DNA of 64,000 bases, taken from positions 33,275-97,274 of the forward strand of contig CAWGTW010000019.1 in assembly GCA_963825565.1 (NCBI GenBank), read 5' to 3'. A program made the translations under genes and the position numbers. Positions 25,380 to 34,188 of the stretch are shown here, one piece after another. Below the pieces are notes generated by a model. That model made no database searches. It saw only the letters and a program-made list of their open reading frames with translations, and was not told the origin of the DNA. This DNA comes from JBFGCT01 sp963825565 (GTDB taxonomy: Bacteria > Actinomycetota > Acidimicrobiia > Acidimicrobiales > Ilumatobacteraceae). Numbering within the stretch: position 1 is the stretch's first letter; every line of letters begins with the position of its first letter.

Positions 25380-25916
25380 TTGATCGTCGTCGTCTCCGGA
25401 CCTGGCGGTGTCGGAAAGGGCACCATCGTCGAGGCGTTGGTCGAGCGCGACCCGAGGTTGTGGCTCAGCCGGTCCTGGACGACCCGCGACCGCCGGCCCA
25501 CCGAAGGCGAGGACGCCTACGAGTTCGTGAGCACCGCGGAGTTCGAGGACCGTATCGCCGCGGGCGGGTTCCTCGAGTGGACCGAGTTCCTCGGCAACTA
25601 CTACGGCACGCCGACACCCGATGTCGGCGAGCGGCGAGACATCGTGCTCGAGATCGAAGTCGACGGCGCCCGGCAGGTCAAGCGGGTGCACCCCGACGCG
25701 CTCTTGCTGTTCGTCATGCCGCCGTCGCGCGCCGAGCAGGAGCGACGCCTGCGCGGCCGGGGCGACCGGGAGGACCGCGTGATGGCACGCCTCAAGAAGG
25801 CCGAGGAGGAAGAGCCGGTCGGGCTCCGACTCGCCGACGAGGTCGTCGTCAACGACGACCTCGACGAGACGGTGGAGGAGATGCTGAGGATCATCAACGC
25901 CCGCCGCCCCCGGTAG
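25380..25916 (+). CDS. gmk: Guanylate kinase
   Basis: A 178-residue P-loop kinase converting GMP to GDP. Walker A is S-G-P-G-G-V-G-K-G-T near residues 6-15; the GMP-binding S-R-S-W-T-T-R-D-R-R-P-T-E-G-E and Y-E-F-V follow. The frame begins at a TTG (25380), the only start that keeps the P-loop strand; no in-frame ATG lies upstream before the mihF stop. The TAG stop forms part of the rpoZ promoter-like box. Confidence 0.92.
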   Translation: MIVVVSGPGGVGKGTIVEALVERDPRLWLSRSWTTRDRRPTEGEDAYEFVSTAEFEDRIAAGGFLEWTEFLGNYYGTPTPDVGERRDIVLEIEVDGARQVKRVHPDALLLFVMPPSRAEQERRLRGRGDREDRVMARLKKAEEEEPVGLRLADEVVVNDDLDETVEEMLRIINARRPR

Positions 25917-25919
25917 ACT
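25914..25919 (+). promoter_or_regulatory. Putative -10 box (TAGACT) for rpoZ
   Basis: TAGACT contains the gmk stop and ends 10 bases before the rpoZ ATG at 25930. Confidence 0.4.
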
Positions 25920-25929
25920 CGGGCGCACT

Positions 25930-26232
25930 ATGGCGTTCGAGCACGACACGATGATCAACCCACCGATCGAGGGACTGCTCGACAAGGTGGATTCCAAGTT
26001 CTCGCTGGTCACCCTGGCCGCCCGCCGGGCGCGGAACATCAACTCGTACTTCAACCAGCTCGGTGACGGGCTCGGTCACATGATCCCGCCGCAGGTCACC
26101 TCCGTGTCGCGGAAGCCGCTGTCGATCGGCTTCGAGGAGATCTCCCAGGACAAGATCGTGTGGACCGAGGCGCCCGAGGAGCCGGCCGCCGACGCTGACG
26201 CCGACGCTGACGCCGGCGACGCGGAAGGCTGA
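25930..26232 (+). CDS. rpoZ: RNA polymerase omega subunit
   Basis: A 100-residue subunit that helps assemble RNA polymerase. The core M-I-N-P-P-I-E, then K-F-S-L-V-T-L-A-A-R-R-A-R-N-I-N near residues 24-39 is diagnostic. The tail is an acidic Ala-Asp repeat (D-A-D-A-D-A-D-A) of low complexity. It sits in the standard gmk-rpoZ-coaBC order. Confidence 0.93.
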   Translation: MAFEHDTMINPPIEGLLDKVDSKFSLVTLAARRARNINSYFNQLGDGLGHMIPPQVTSVSRKPLSIGFEEISQDKIVWTEAPEEPAADADADADAGDAEG

Positions 26233-26269
26233 GCCGGGTACCCGGTTCGCCGCGGGACACGGTGCCGAG

Positions 26270-27469
26270 ATGAGCGTGCTGGCGGGCAGGCGCGTCGTGC
26301 TCGGCGTCACCGGTGGGATCGCGGCGTACAAGGCGGTCGAGGTGTGCCGCCGGCTCGTCGACGCCGGTGCCCACGTCGTGCCGATCATGACCGAAGGTGC
26401 CGAGCACTTCCTCGGTCGGACGACGCTGAGCGCGCTGGCTTCCGAGCCGGTGCAGACCGAGCTCTGGCACAACCCGACGACCCCGATCCCGCACACCGCG
26501 ATCGGGCAGGGCACCGACCTGGTGCTGGTCGCGCCGGCGACCGCTCGGCTGATCGCGGCCTACCGGATCGGGCTCTCGACCGATCTGCTCACCAACGTGC
26601 TCCTGGCCACCCGCGCCCCGGTGATGATCTGCCCGGCGATGCACACCGAGATGTGGGAGCACCCGAGCGTCGTCGACAACGTTGCCGCCCTGCGGGCGCG
26701 CGGCGTCCACGTCGTCGAACCCGACGAGGGTCGACTGGCGGGGGGCGACGTCGGCGCAGGCCGGCTCGCCGATCCCGAACGGATCGTCGCCGCAGCCGAG
26801 CGCGTGGTCGGACCCGGCGACCTCGATGGGCTGCGCGTCGTCGTGTCCGCCGGGGGCACGCGCGAACCGATCGACGCCGTGCGCGTGATCGCCAACCGCA
26901 GCTCGGGCAAGCAGGGCTACGCGGTCGCCGCCGAGGCGATCGCCCGCGGTGCACAGGTCACGCTCGTCACCACCGCTGCGCTCCCGGCTCCGCACGGCGC
27001 AACCGTGGTCGAGGTCGAGACGGCGGCGGACATGCTCGCCGCGATGGCCGCCGCCACCGTCGAGAGCGACATCGTCGTGATGGCGGCCGCCGTCGCCGAC
27101 TTCCGCCCCGTCGATGCGGCCGCCGGCAAGCTGAAGAAGCGCGACGGCGTCCCCGAGATCGCACTCGAACCGACGCCCGACATCCTCGCCGAGCTCGGCG
27201 CCGGCAAGCGAGCGGGCCAGGTGTTGGTCGGCTTCGCCGCCGAGACGTCGGACCTGATCGCCAACGCCCGGCGCAAGCTGGTCGACAAGCGCCTCGACCT
27301 CATCGTCGCCAACGACGTCGCCGCTCCGAGCGTGGGCTTCGCTCACGACACCAACGCGGTTACGCTACTTCGGCCCGGCGCGGAGCCCGTCGAGATCGAC
27401 CTCGCCTCCAAGCGAGAAGTCGCGCAGGCCGTCGTCGACGCCATCGTCGAGATCCGCAACGCACACTGA
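26270..27469 (+). CDS. coaBC: Bifunctional phosphopantothenoylcysteine decarboxylase / synthetase
   Basis: A 399-residue two-domain coenzyme A enzyme. The N-terminal flavin domain has G-V-T-G-G-I-A-A-Y-K near residue 13 and P-A-M-H-T-E-M-W near 122, where many homologues have P-A-M-N. The synthetase half starts near 190 with S-A-G-G-T-R-E-P-I-D-A-V-R and has the N-R-S-S-G-K-Q-G-Y nucleotide motif. Starts 37 bp after rpoZ. Confidence 0.95.
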   Translation: MSVLAGRRVVLGVTGGIAAYKAVEVCRRLVDAGAHVVPIMTEGAEHFLGRTTLSALASEPVQTELWHNPTTPIPHTAIGQGTDLVLVAPATARLIAAYRIGLSTDLLTNVLLATRAPVMICPAMHTEMWEHPSVVDNVAALRARGVHVVEPDEGRLAGGDVGAGRLADPERIVAAAERVVGPGDLDGLRVVVSAGGTREPIDAVRVIANRSSGKQGYAVAAEAIARGAQVTLVTTAALPAPHGATVVEVETAADMLAAMAAATVESDIVVMAAAVADFRPVDAAAGKLKKRDGVPEIALEPTPDILAELGAGKRAGQVLVGFAAETSDLIANARRKLVDKRLDLIVANDVAAPSVGFAHDTNAVTLLRPGAEPVEIDLASKREVAQAVVDAIVEIRNAH

Positions 27470-27486
27470 CAGGACATCACCACCCC

Positions 27487-28674
27487 ATGGCTTCATACAC
27501 CTTCACCTCCGAGAGCGTCACGGAGGGTCACCCCGACAAGATGGCCGACCAGGTCTCCGATGCGGTGCTCGACGCGATCCTCGCCGAAGATCCCAACGGC
27601 CGCGTCGCCTGCGAGACGCTCGTGACCACCGGATTGTGCGTCGTCGCCGGCGAGATCAGCACCGACGCGTACGTCGAGATCCCCAAGATCGCCCGTGAGA
27701 CGATCAACGGCATCGGGTACGACAACGCGCTGTTCGGCTTCGACGGCCACACGTGCGGCGTGCTCGTGTCGATCGACGAGCAGAGCCCCGACATCGCACA
27801 GGGGGTCGACACGAGCGAGGAGGTCCGCGGCGGCACGTCGGGCGAGGACCATCTCAACGCACAGGGCGCCGGCGACCAAGGGATGATGTTCGGCTACGCC
27901 TGCGACGAGACCGACGTGCTGATGCCGATCCCGATCTGGACCGCCCATCGGCTCGCCGAGCGTCTGGCCGAGGTGCGCAAGTCCGGCCAGGTGCCCTACC
28001 TCCGGCCCGACGGCAAGACCCAGGTCACGTTCGAGTACGAGGCCGGTCGGCCGATCGCCCTCAAGGCGGTGCTGATCAGCACCCAGCACCAGGAGGGGAT
28101 CGACCGCGACACGGTGATCCGTCCCGATCTGATCGACCAGGTGATCCGCCCGGTCGTCCCCGAGCAGTACGCCGACGACGACTATGAGATCTACGTCAAC
28201 CCGACCGGGAGCTTCGTGCGCGGCGGGCCGTATGCCGACGCCGGGCTGACCGGGCGGAAGATCATCGTCGACACCTACGGCGGGATGGGCCGCCACGGCG
28301 GCGGCGCGTTCTCCGGCAAGGACCCGAGCAAGGTCGACCGGTCCGGCGCCTACGCCGGGCGGTGGGTGGCCAAGCACGTCGTCGCCAGCGGCGCCGCCAC
28401 TCGGTGCGAGGTCCAACTGGCCTACGCGATCGGCATGGCCCACCCGGTGAGCATCCTGGTCGACACGTTCGGCACTGCCACCGTCGCACACGCCCGGATC
28501 GAGGCGGCTGTCCGCGACGTGTTCGACCTGCGGCCGGCGGCGATCGTCCGCGACCTCGATCTGAAGCGGCCGATCTACCGCCAGACCGCGGCCTACGGCC
28601 ACTTCGGCCGGGCCGAGTTCCCGTGGGAGCAGCTCGACCGGCTCGAGCAGTTCAAGGCCGCCGTCGGCGCGTGA
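27487..28674 (+). CDS. metK: S-adenosylmethionine synthetase
   Basis: A 395-residue enzyme making SAM from ATP and methionine. Signatures: V-T-E-G-H-P-D-K-M-A-D-Q near residue 12, G-A-G-D-Q-G-M-M-F near 125 and G-G-G-A-F-S-G-K-D near 276. Start at ATG 27487, 17 bp after coaBC. The stop overlaps the priA GTG by 4 nt. Confidence 0.97.
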   Translation: MASYTFTSESVTEGHPDKMADQVSDAVLDAILAEDPNGRVACETLVTTGLCVVAGEISTDAYVEIPKIARETINGIGYDNALFGFDGHTCGVLVSIDEQSPDIAQGVDTSEEVRGGTSGEDHLNAQGAGDQGMMFGYACDETDVLMPIPIWTAHRLAERLAEVRKSGQVPYLRPDGKTQVTFEYEAGRPIALKAVLISTQHQEGIDRDTVIRPDLIDQVIRPVVPEQYADDDYEIYVNPTGSFVRGGPYADAGLTGRKIIVDTYGGMGRHGGGAFSGKDPSKVDRSGAYAGRWVAKHVVASGAATRCEVQLAYAIGMAHPVSILVDTFGTATVAHARIEAAVRDVFDLRPAAIVRDLDLKRPIYRQTAAYGHFGRAEFPWEQLDRLEQFKAAVGA

Positions 28675-30413
28675 CCGAGGCGGGCACGACCCGCGTCGCA
28701 CGCGTGCTGCCCGACGTCACCGGGCTCGACAAGCGCTTCGACTACCTCGTTCCCGACGATCTCCTCGACGACGTCGCGGTCGGCACGATCGTGCGGGTCG
28801 AGCTCCATGGCCGCCGCGTCGGCGGTTGGGTCGTCGGCCTGTCGGCCGAGCCATCCGCCGGGTTGGACGTCGCCGCGCTGAAACCGATCGCCAAGGTGAC
28901 CGGCCACGGTCCGAGCGCCGAGCTGATCGAGCTCGCCGAGTGGGCGTCGGTGCGGTGGGCGGCTCGGCGTCTGCGGCCCTTCCTGGTCGCCGCGTCGCCA
29001 CATCGGGCGGTGACGCGGCTACCGATGCCGGCACGGACTGCACGCCGACCGGGGCCGAGCTCGCCTGCCACGTCGCGGCTGCTCGCGCAGGGCGGCGGTG
29101 TGCTGCGCCTCGCGCCCAGGGTCGACGTGATGCCGGCCGTGCTGTCGGCGGTCGGACGCGGGCCGACGCTGATCGTCGTCGCCGACCACGTCGGCGCGGC
29201 GATGATGGCGACGCGGCTGCGACGGGCCAACGTCGAGGTCGCGCTCGTCCCCGACGACTGGGCGGCAGCAGCCGCCGGCGTCGACGTCGTGGTCGGTGCC
29301 CGATCTGCGGCGTGGGCGCCGTGTGCCGGGCTCGCCGCGGCGATCGTCCTCGACGAGCACGACGAGGCGCTGCAGGAGGAACGCTCCCCGACCTGGCACG
29401 CCCGCGACGTGGTCGCCGAACGCTGCCGGCGTGCCGGCGTACCGCTCGTGCTCGTGTCGCCCGTTCCCACGCTGGTCGCGGTCGAGACGTACGCCGGCAC
29501 GTCCGGTGTCGTCCACCCGCCTCCGGTCCGCGAACGGGCGGGGTGGCCGGTCGTGACCGTGGTCGACCGCACCGACGAGGACCCGTGGAAGCGGTCGTTG
29601 CTGACGTCGCCGCTGATCGAGCGCCTGCGCGATCACGACCGGTCGGTGGTGTGCGTCAGCAACATCACCGGGCGGGCGCGCGTGCTCGCCTGCCGGGCGT
29701 GCCGAGCGCTCGTCCGGTGCGAGGCGTGCGACGCCGCGGTCGGGTTGTCCGACGACGGGCAGCTCGTGTGCCGGCGCTGCGACGCGCAGCGGCCGCCGGT
29801 CTGCCAGGCGTGCGGTGCTTCGAGGTTCGCCAACCTCCGGCCCGGCGTCACCCGGCTCCGCGAGGAGCTGGAGGCGGCCGCCGCCCGGCCGGTGGTGGCG
29901 GTGACCGGGTCCGACCGTGGGGCGCCCCGCGCCGGCGGCGTGACCGTCGGGACCGAGGCCGTGCTGCACCGGGTCGGGCGGGCCGATGTCGTCGCGTTCC
30001 TCGAGTTCGACTCCGAGATGTTGGCGCCGCGGTTCCGGGCGGCCGAGCAGGCGTTGGCATTGATCGTGCGCGCCGGTCGCATCGCCCCCGAGGTGATGGT
30101 GCAGACGTTCTCGCCGGACCACGACGTCCTTCGGGCTGCGCACGCCGGCGACCCGGAGATCGTCCTCGCCGGCGAGCGGGTCCGCCGCCGTCTGCTCGGG
30201 CTGCCACCCTACGGAGCGTTGGCGGTCGTGTCCGGCGACGGTGCCGCGGCGATCGTCGAGCAACTCGGCGACGACGTGCGCGTCGGCGGCGATGGCTCGG
30301 GCCGGTTCGTGGTCCGCGCCGCCGACTGGACGACCCTCGGCGGGGCGCTGAACGCGACGGCCCGCCCCCCCGGCTCGCGGACCCGCATCGAGGTCGACCC
30401 ACCCCGCATCTGA
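28671..30413 (+). CDS. priA: PriA-like primosomal protein without helicase motifs
   Basis: A 580-residue protein. The N-terminal 3'BD domain begins V-A-R-V-L-P-D-V-T-G-L-D-K-R-F-D-Y. No Walker A (GxGKT) is present where PriA has motif I; a remnant L-D-E-H-D-E-A marks motif II. Zinc ligands C-R-A-C, C-E-A-C, C-R-R-C and C-Q-A-C are kept near residues 343-385. This loss of ATPase motifs is typical of actinobacterial PriA. It probably still acts in restart or loading, but not as a helicase. GTG start overlaps metK. Confidence 0.85.
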   Translation: MTEAGTTRVARVLPDVTGLDKRFDYLVPDDLLDDVAVGTIVRVELHGRRVGGWVVGLSAEPSAGLDVAALKPIAKVTGHGPSAELIELAEWASVRWAARRLRPFLVAASPHRAVTRLPMPARTARRPGPSSPATSRLLAQGGGVLRLAPRVDVMPAVLSAVGRGPTLIVVADHVGAAMMATRLRRANVEVALVPDDWAAAAAGVDVVVGARSAAWAPCAGLAAAIVLDEHDEALQEERSPTWHARDVVAERCRRAGVPLVLVSPVPTLVAVETYAGTSGVVHPPPVRERAGWPVVTVVDRTDEDPWKRSLLTSPLIERLRDHDRSVVCVSNITGRARVLACRACRALVRCEACDAAVGLSDDGQLVCRRCDAQRPPVCQACGASRFANLRPGVTRLREELEAAAARPVVAVTGSDRGAPRAGGVTVGTEAVLHRVGRADVVAFLEFDSEMLAPRFRAAEQALALIVRAGRIAPEVMVQTFSPDHDVLRAAHAGDPEIVLAGERVRRRLLGLPPYGALAVVSGDGAAAIVEQLGDDVRVGGDGSGRFVVRAADWTTLGGALNATARPPGSRTRIEVDPPRI

Positions 30414-30428
30414 CGCCCCGATTCGGTC

Positions 30429-30478
30429 GTTTGCGTCGCGATCGATGTCGAGGGGCCGGCCGGATCCGCGACGCGAAC
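30429..30478. terminator. Hairpin between convergent priA and methyltransferase genes
   Basis: GTTTGCGTCGCG and CGCGACGCGAAC form a 12-bp stem (one G-T) around 26 nt. No T-run on either side, so a terminator role is only suggested by its position between converging genes. Confidence 0.35.
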
Positions 30479-30488
30479 GGTGAGCCCC

Positions 30489-31094
30489 TCAACCGCCGAT
30501 GGTCAGGAGGCGGTAGCCCGACTTCGCTGCGACGCGCTCGGTCGGGAACCCCGTGCCGACCAGCCAGCGCTGGAGCGAGTCGGCACCCAGGTGCTTCTGC
30601 ACGACCAGCGTCGCGGTGCCCGCCGGTGCGAGCCGGTCGAGCCAGGTGGTGAGCAACTGGTGCAGCGCCTCCTTGCCGAGGCGGATCGGCGGGTTGGACC
30701 AGATCGTCGCGAACCGCACCCCGGGATCGACGTCGCCGGGGTGGCGGACCTCGATGTTGGCCAGGCCGTTGCGGTCGGCGTTGCGGGCACACAGCGCCCG
30801 CGCCCGCTCGTTGACGTCGATCGCCCAGACCGTGGCCCCGGGAGCGCGCCGGGCCATCGTCAACGCGATCGGTCCGGATCCGCACCCGAGGTCGAGCAGG
30901 TCGCCGGACGCCGCGATCGGCGCCATCGCCCGCAGCAGCAGCGACGTGCCCGGGTCGAGGTGCCCCCGGCTGAAGACGCCGCGGTCGGTCTCCAGCACGA
31001 ACGCCGTATCGGGCAAGGTCACGTCGACCGTCACCGGATCGGAGGCGACGGTCGGGTTCCCGTCGAAGTAGTGATCGGTCCGGTCGTCGGGCAT
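30489..31094 (-). CDS. RsmC-like class I SAM methyltransferase
   Basis: A 201-residue methyltransferase. Motif I is L-L-D-L-G-C-G-S-G-P-I near residue 67, and the N-P-P-I-R motif near 130 marks amino-group methylation of RNA or protein substrates. It resembles the C-terminal catalytic half of RsmC (16S rRNA m2G1207), without the N-terminal domain. Divergent from def with 20 bp between starts. Target unproven. Confidence 0.75.
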   Translation of the reverse strand: MPDDRTDHYFDGNPTVASDPVTVDVTLPDTAFVLETDRGVFSRGHLDPGTSLLLRAMAPIAASGDLLDLGCGSGPIALTMARRAPGATVWAIDVNERARALCARNADRNGLANIEVRHPGDVDPGVRFATIWSNPPIRLGKEALHQLLTTWLDRLAPAGTATLVVQKHLGADSLQRWLVGTGFPTERVAAKSGYRLLTIGG

Positions 31095-31100
31095 CGCCCG

Positions 31101-31106
31101 TAGCCT
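31101..31106 (+). promoter_or_regulatory. Putative -10 box (TAGCCT) for def
   Basis: TAGCCT ends 8 bases before the def ATG at 31115. Confidence 0.45.
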
Positions 31107-31114
31107 GGCATGCC

Positions 31115-31657
31115 ATGTCGTACAAGATCCGCACCTACGGCGACCCGGTGCTCAAGACGAAAGCCGCTCCGGTCGACGACGTCGACGGCAAGGTGATCCG
31201 CCTGGTCGACGAGATGTTCGACACCCTGGTCGATTCGAGCAACGGCATCGCGCTCGCCGCCCCCCAGATCGGTGTGCAGAAGCAGGTCGTCGTGTGGGAC
31301 TTCGGCGAGGAGCCGCTGGCGATCATCAACCCCGAGATCGTCGAGTCCGACGGCGAGTGGGTGTACGACGAGGGGTGCCTGTCGATCCCCGGCCTCTACG
31401 TCGAGATGCTCCGCCCGAAGCAGGTGCTGGTGCGCGGCGTCAACCTGCACGGTGAGATCGTGGAGATCGAGGCCGACGAGCTCGAGGCGCGGATGTTCCA
31501 GCACGAGATCGACCATCTGCTCGGCGTGCTGATGTTCGACCGGATGACGCCGGAACAGCGCAAGGAGGCGCTGACCGAGTACCGCCGGCTCGAGGAGCAG
31601 GCGACGGCGGCCACCGAGCCGGCCCGCCCGCTGCGCCGGCGCCTCGGCCTCGGCTGA
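31115..31657 (+). CDS. def: Peptide deformylase
   Basis: A 180-residue metalloenzyme removing the N-formyl group from new proteins. All three motifs are present: G-I-A-L-A-A-P-Q-I-G near residue 45, E-G-C-L-S-I-P-G near 88 with the metal cysteine, and Q-H-E-I-D-H-L-L-G near 131. fmt follows 10 bp later, so the formylation and deformylation genes are paired. Confidence 0.96.
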   Translation: MSYKIRTYGDPVLKTKAAPVDDVDGKVIRLVDEMFDTLVDSSNGIALAAPQIGVQKQVVVWDFGEEPLAIINPEIVESDGEWVYDEGCLSIPGLYVEMLRPKQVLVRGVNLHGEIVEIEADELEARMFQHEIDHLLGVLMFDRMTPEQRKEALTEYRRLEEQATAATEPARPLRRRLGLG

Positions 31658-31667
31658 GCCGGCCCCG

Positions 31668-32501
31668 ATGCGGCTCCTCTACCTCGGCACGCCGGCGATG
31701 GCGGTCCCGCCGCTGCGGGCGCTCGTCGCCGCCGGTCACGAGGTCGTGCTCGTCGTCACCCGTCCGGACAAGCGGCGAGGGCGTGGCGCGGGCCGGTCGC
31801 CGAGCCCGGTGAAGGCCGCTGCGATCGAGTTGGGGATCCCGGTGTCGCACGCGGTCGACGACGTGCTGACCGCGGTCGCCGATCGGGATGCCGAGCTGGG
31901 GGTGGTCGTCGCGTTCGGTCAGATCATCAAGCCCCATGTGCTCGACGCCGTCCCGATGGTCAACGTGCACTTCTCGCTGCTGCCCAGGTGGCGGGGCGCG
32001 GCGCCGGTCGAGCGGGCGATCCTGGCGGGCGACGACGTGACCGGCGTGTGCATCATGCGGATGGAGGAGGGGCTCGACACCGGCGGCGTGTACGCCCGGC
32101 GGGAGGTCGCGATCGGCCCGGACGCGACCGCCGACGAGCTGCGGAGCTCGCTGGTCGCGGTCGGGAGCGAGCTGTTGGTCGAGACGCTCGCATCCCCGCT
32201 ACGGGACTGGATCGACACGGCCGAGCCACAGATCGGCGAATCGGTCTACGCGTCCAAGCTCGACGCCGCCGAGTTCGAGATCGACTGGGACGCCCCCGCC
32301 GAGGCGGTCCACCGGCTGGTGCGCGTCGGCGGGGCGTGGACGACGTTCCGGGGCAAGCGGCTGAAGGTGCTCGCAGCAGACCTGGTCGACGGCCGGCTGC
32401 GACCGACGACCGTCCAGCCGGAGGGCAAGGCGCCGATGCCGTTTGCCGCATGGCGCAACGGTGCCCGACCGCAGCCCGACGAACTGTTCGGCGACCGGTG
32501 A
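31668..32501 (+). CDS. fmt: Methionyl-tRNA formyltransferase
   Basis: A 277-residue enzyme formylating initiator Met-tRNA with 10-formyl-THF. The catalytic block V-N-V-H-F-S-L-L-P-R-W-R-G-A-A-P is near residues 99-114 with D near 135 (in E-E-G-L-D-T-G). It is shorter than the usual 310 residues, and the shortening is in the C-terminal tRNA-binding domain, which still ends normally. GTGA overlap with rsmB. Confidence 0.93.
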   Translation: MRLLYLGTPAMAVPPLRALVAAGHEVVLVVTRPDKRRGRGAGRSPSPVKAAAIELGIPVSHAVDDVLTAVADRDAELGVVVAFGQIIKPHVLDAVPMVNVHFSLLPRWRGAAPVERAILAGDDVTGVCIMRMEEGLDTGGVYARREVAIGPDATADELRSSLVAVGSELLVETLASPLRDWIDTAEPQIGESVYASKLDAAEFEIDWDAPAEAVHRLVRVGGAWTTFRGKRLKVLAADLVDGRLRPTTVQPEGKAPMPFAAWRNGARPQPDELFGDR

Positions 32502-33667
32502 GCGCCCGCCGCACCGTTCGCAGCCGCGCGGGCAGCGGCTCGCCGCCCGACCCGCGGGCCGGGAGCGCGCGCCAGGTCGCGCTCGACGTGCTGCGCCGCA
32601 TCGAGGACGACGGCGCGTACGCCAACCTCGCGCTCGGACCGGCGCTCGACGCGTCGTGCCTGAGCCCGGCCGACCGCCGATTCGTGACCGAGCTGGTGTA
32701 CGGGACGACGCGGATGCGTCGCGCCTGCGATGCGCTCGTCGATCGGTTCGTCGCCTCCCCGCCCGACGGCGTCACCCGCAGCGTGCTTCGGCTCGGCGCC
32801 TTCCAGCTGGCGTACGCCGGTGTCCCGCCGCACGCCGCGGTCGGCGAGACCGTCGCGCTCGCGCCGCGGCGTACACGCGGCTTCGTCAACGCGGTGCTGC
32901 GCAAGGTCGCCGGCGCGCCGGTCGAGGCGATGGTGTGGCCGTCCGATGCCGCCCGGTTGAGCTACCCCGACTGGATCGTCGAGCGGTTGCGCGACGAGCT
33001 CGGCGACGACGGGGATGCTGCGCTCGAGCGGATGAACGAAGCGCCACCGGTGTCGGTCAGGGCCGACGGATACGTGCAGGACGAGTCGTCGCAGTGGGTG
33101 GCCGCGGCGGTCGGGGCGGTGCCGGGGGAGTCGGTGCTCGACGTCTGCGCCGCACCGGGTGGCAAGTCGACGGCGCTGGCGGCGGTCGGGGCGGCGGTCG
33201 TCGCCGCCGACCACCGACCGGGCCGGGCGCGGGTCGTCGCCGAGAACGCCGAGCGGCTCGGGCTGCGGGTCCCGGTCGTGGCCGCCGACGGCTGCGCCCC
33301 GCCGTTTTCCACGGGCTCGTTCGATGCGGTACTCGTCGACGCGCCATGCTCCGGGCTCGGCGCGCTGCGCCGGCGGGCCGACGCCCGATGGCGGATCACC
33401 GCGCGCGACGTCGTCGACCTGACCGCCCTCCAGCGGCGGTTGCTGGCGGCGTCCGCCGACCTCGTGCGGCCGGGCGGGCGGCTCGTCTACAGCGTCTGCA
33501 CGCTGACCGCCGCCGAGTCGATCGACCACCCGGTTCCCGAGGGGTTCGAACCCGATCCGACGCCGCCGCCCATGGGCATGTGGCGCCCGTACGGGACCGG
33601 CTGGCGGGTGCTGCCGCAGGACGCGGACACCGACGGCATGACGTTGATTCGATACCGTCGGCGGTGA
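32498..33667 (+). CDS. rsmB: 16S rRNA (cytosine-967-C5) methyltransferase
   Basis: A 389-residue protein with an N-terminal NusB-like domain (residues about 20-135) fused to a methyltransferase domain. D-V-C-A-A-P-G-G-K-S-T near residue 217 binds SAM. The two cysteines are in D-A-P-C-S-G-L-G near 281 and S-V-C-T-L-T near 332. GTG start overlaps the fmt stop by 4 nt; def-fmt-rsmB is a standard order. Its stop overlaps the next ATG (TGATG). Confidence 0.92.
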   Translation: MSARRTVRSRAGSGSPPDPRAGSARQVALDVLRRIEDDGAYANLALGPALDASCLSPADRRFVTELVYGTTRMRRACDALVDRFVASPPDGVTRSVLRLGAFQLAYAGVPPHAAVGETVALAPRRTRGFVNAVLRKVAGAPVEAMVWPSDAARLSYPDWIVERLRDELGDDGDAALERMNEAPPVSVRADGYVQDESSQWVAAAVGAVPGESVLDVCAAPGGKSTALAAVGAAVVAADHRPGRARVVAENAERLGLRVPVVAADGCAPPFSTGSFDAVLVDAPCSGLGALRRRADARWRITARDVVDLTALQRRLLAASADLVRPGGRLVYSVCTLTAAESIDHPVPEGFEPDPTPPPMGMWRPYGTGWRVLPQDADTDGMTLIRYRRR

Positions 33668-34149
33668 TGAGCGACGAGCCGGCCCCGTTGGCCAAGGTGT
33701 TGACCGTCAGCGACGGGGTGGCCCACGGCGTGCGCGAGGACCGCAGCGGCGCGGCGCTGGTCGACCGCCTCGCGGCCGCTGGGTTCGACGTGATCGACCA
33801 CCGTGTGACCGCCGACGGGGCCGAGGAGGTGGCGCGGTCGCTCATCGAGATGACCGGGGCGTTCGCCGGACTGGTCGTCACCACCGGCGGAACCGGGTTC
33901 GCGCCCCGCGACCAGACCCCCGAAGGCACGCGAGCGGTCGTCGAGCGTGAGGCCCCCGGGCTGGCCGAGGCGATGCGGTTGTGCAACCCGCTCGGCCGGC
34001 TGTCGCGCGGCATCGCCGGCATCCGCGAACGGGCGCTGATCGTCAACACGCCGGGGAGCCCGAAGGGGTGTGTCGAGCAACTCGACGCGATCATCGACGT
34101 CGTGCCCCATGCGCTGCGGCTCCTCCACGACACCGACACCAGCCACTGA
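33667..34149 (+). CDS. mogA: Molybdopterin adenylyltransferase-like protein (MogA/MoaB family)
   Basis: A 160-residue MoCF-domain protein. L-T-V-S-D-G-V-A-H-G near residue 12, V-V-T-T-G-G-T-G-F-A-P-R-D near 70 and N-T-P-G-S-P-K-G near 130 are the molybdopterin-binding loops. It would adenylate molybdopterin before metal insertion. Together with mobA at 1351 it points to Moco synthesis. GTG 33664 is an alternative start one codon earlier. Confidence 0.82.
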   Translation: MSDEPAPLAKVLTVSDGVAHGVREDRSGAALVDRLAAAGFDVIDHRVTADGAEEVARSLIEMTGAFAGLVVTTGGTGFAPRDQTPEGTRAVVEREAPGLAEAMRLCNPLGRLSRGIAGIRERALIVNTPGSPKGCVEQLDAIIDVVPHALRLLHDTDTSH

Positions 34150-34175
34150 CCGCGAGCCCGGTCGACGGGCGCCGG

Positions 34176-34181
34176 TAGCCT
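34176..34181 (+). promoter_or_regulatory. Putative -10 box (TAGCCT) for hisG
   Basis: TAGCCT ends 7 bases before the GTG at 34189. Confidence 0.45.
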
Positions 34182-34188
34182 CCCGGGC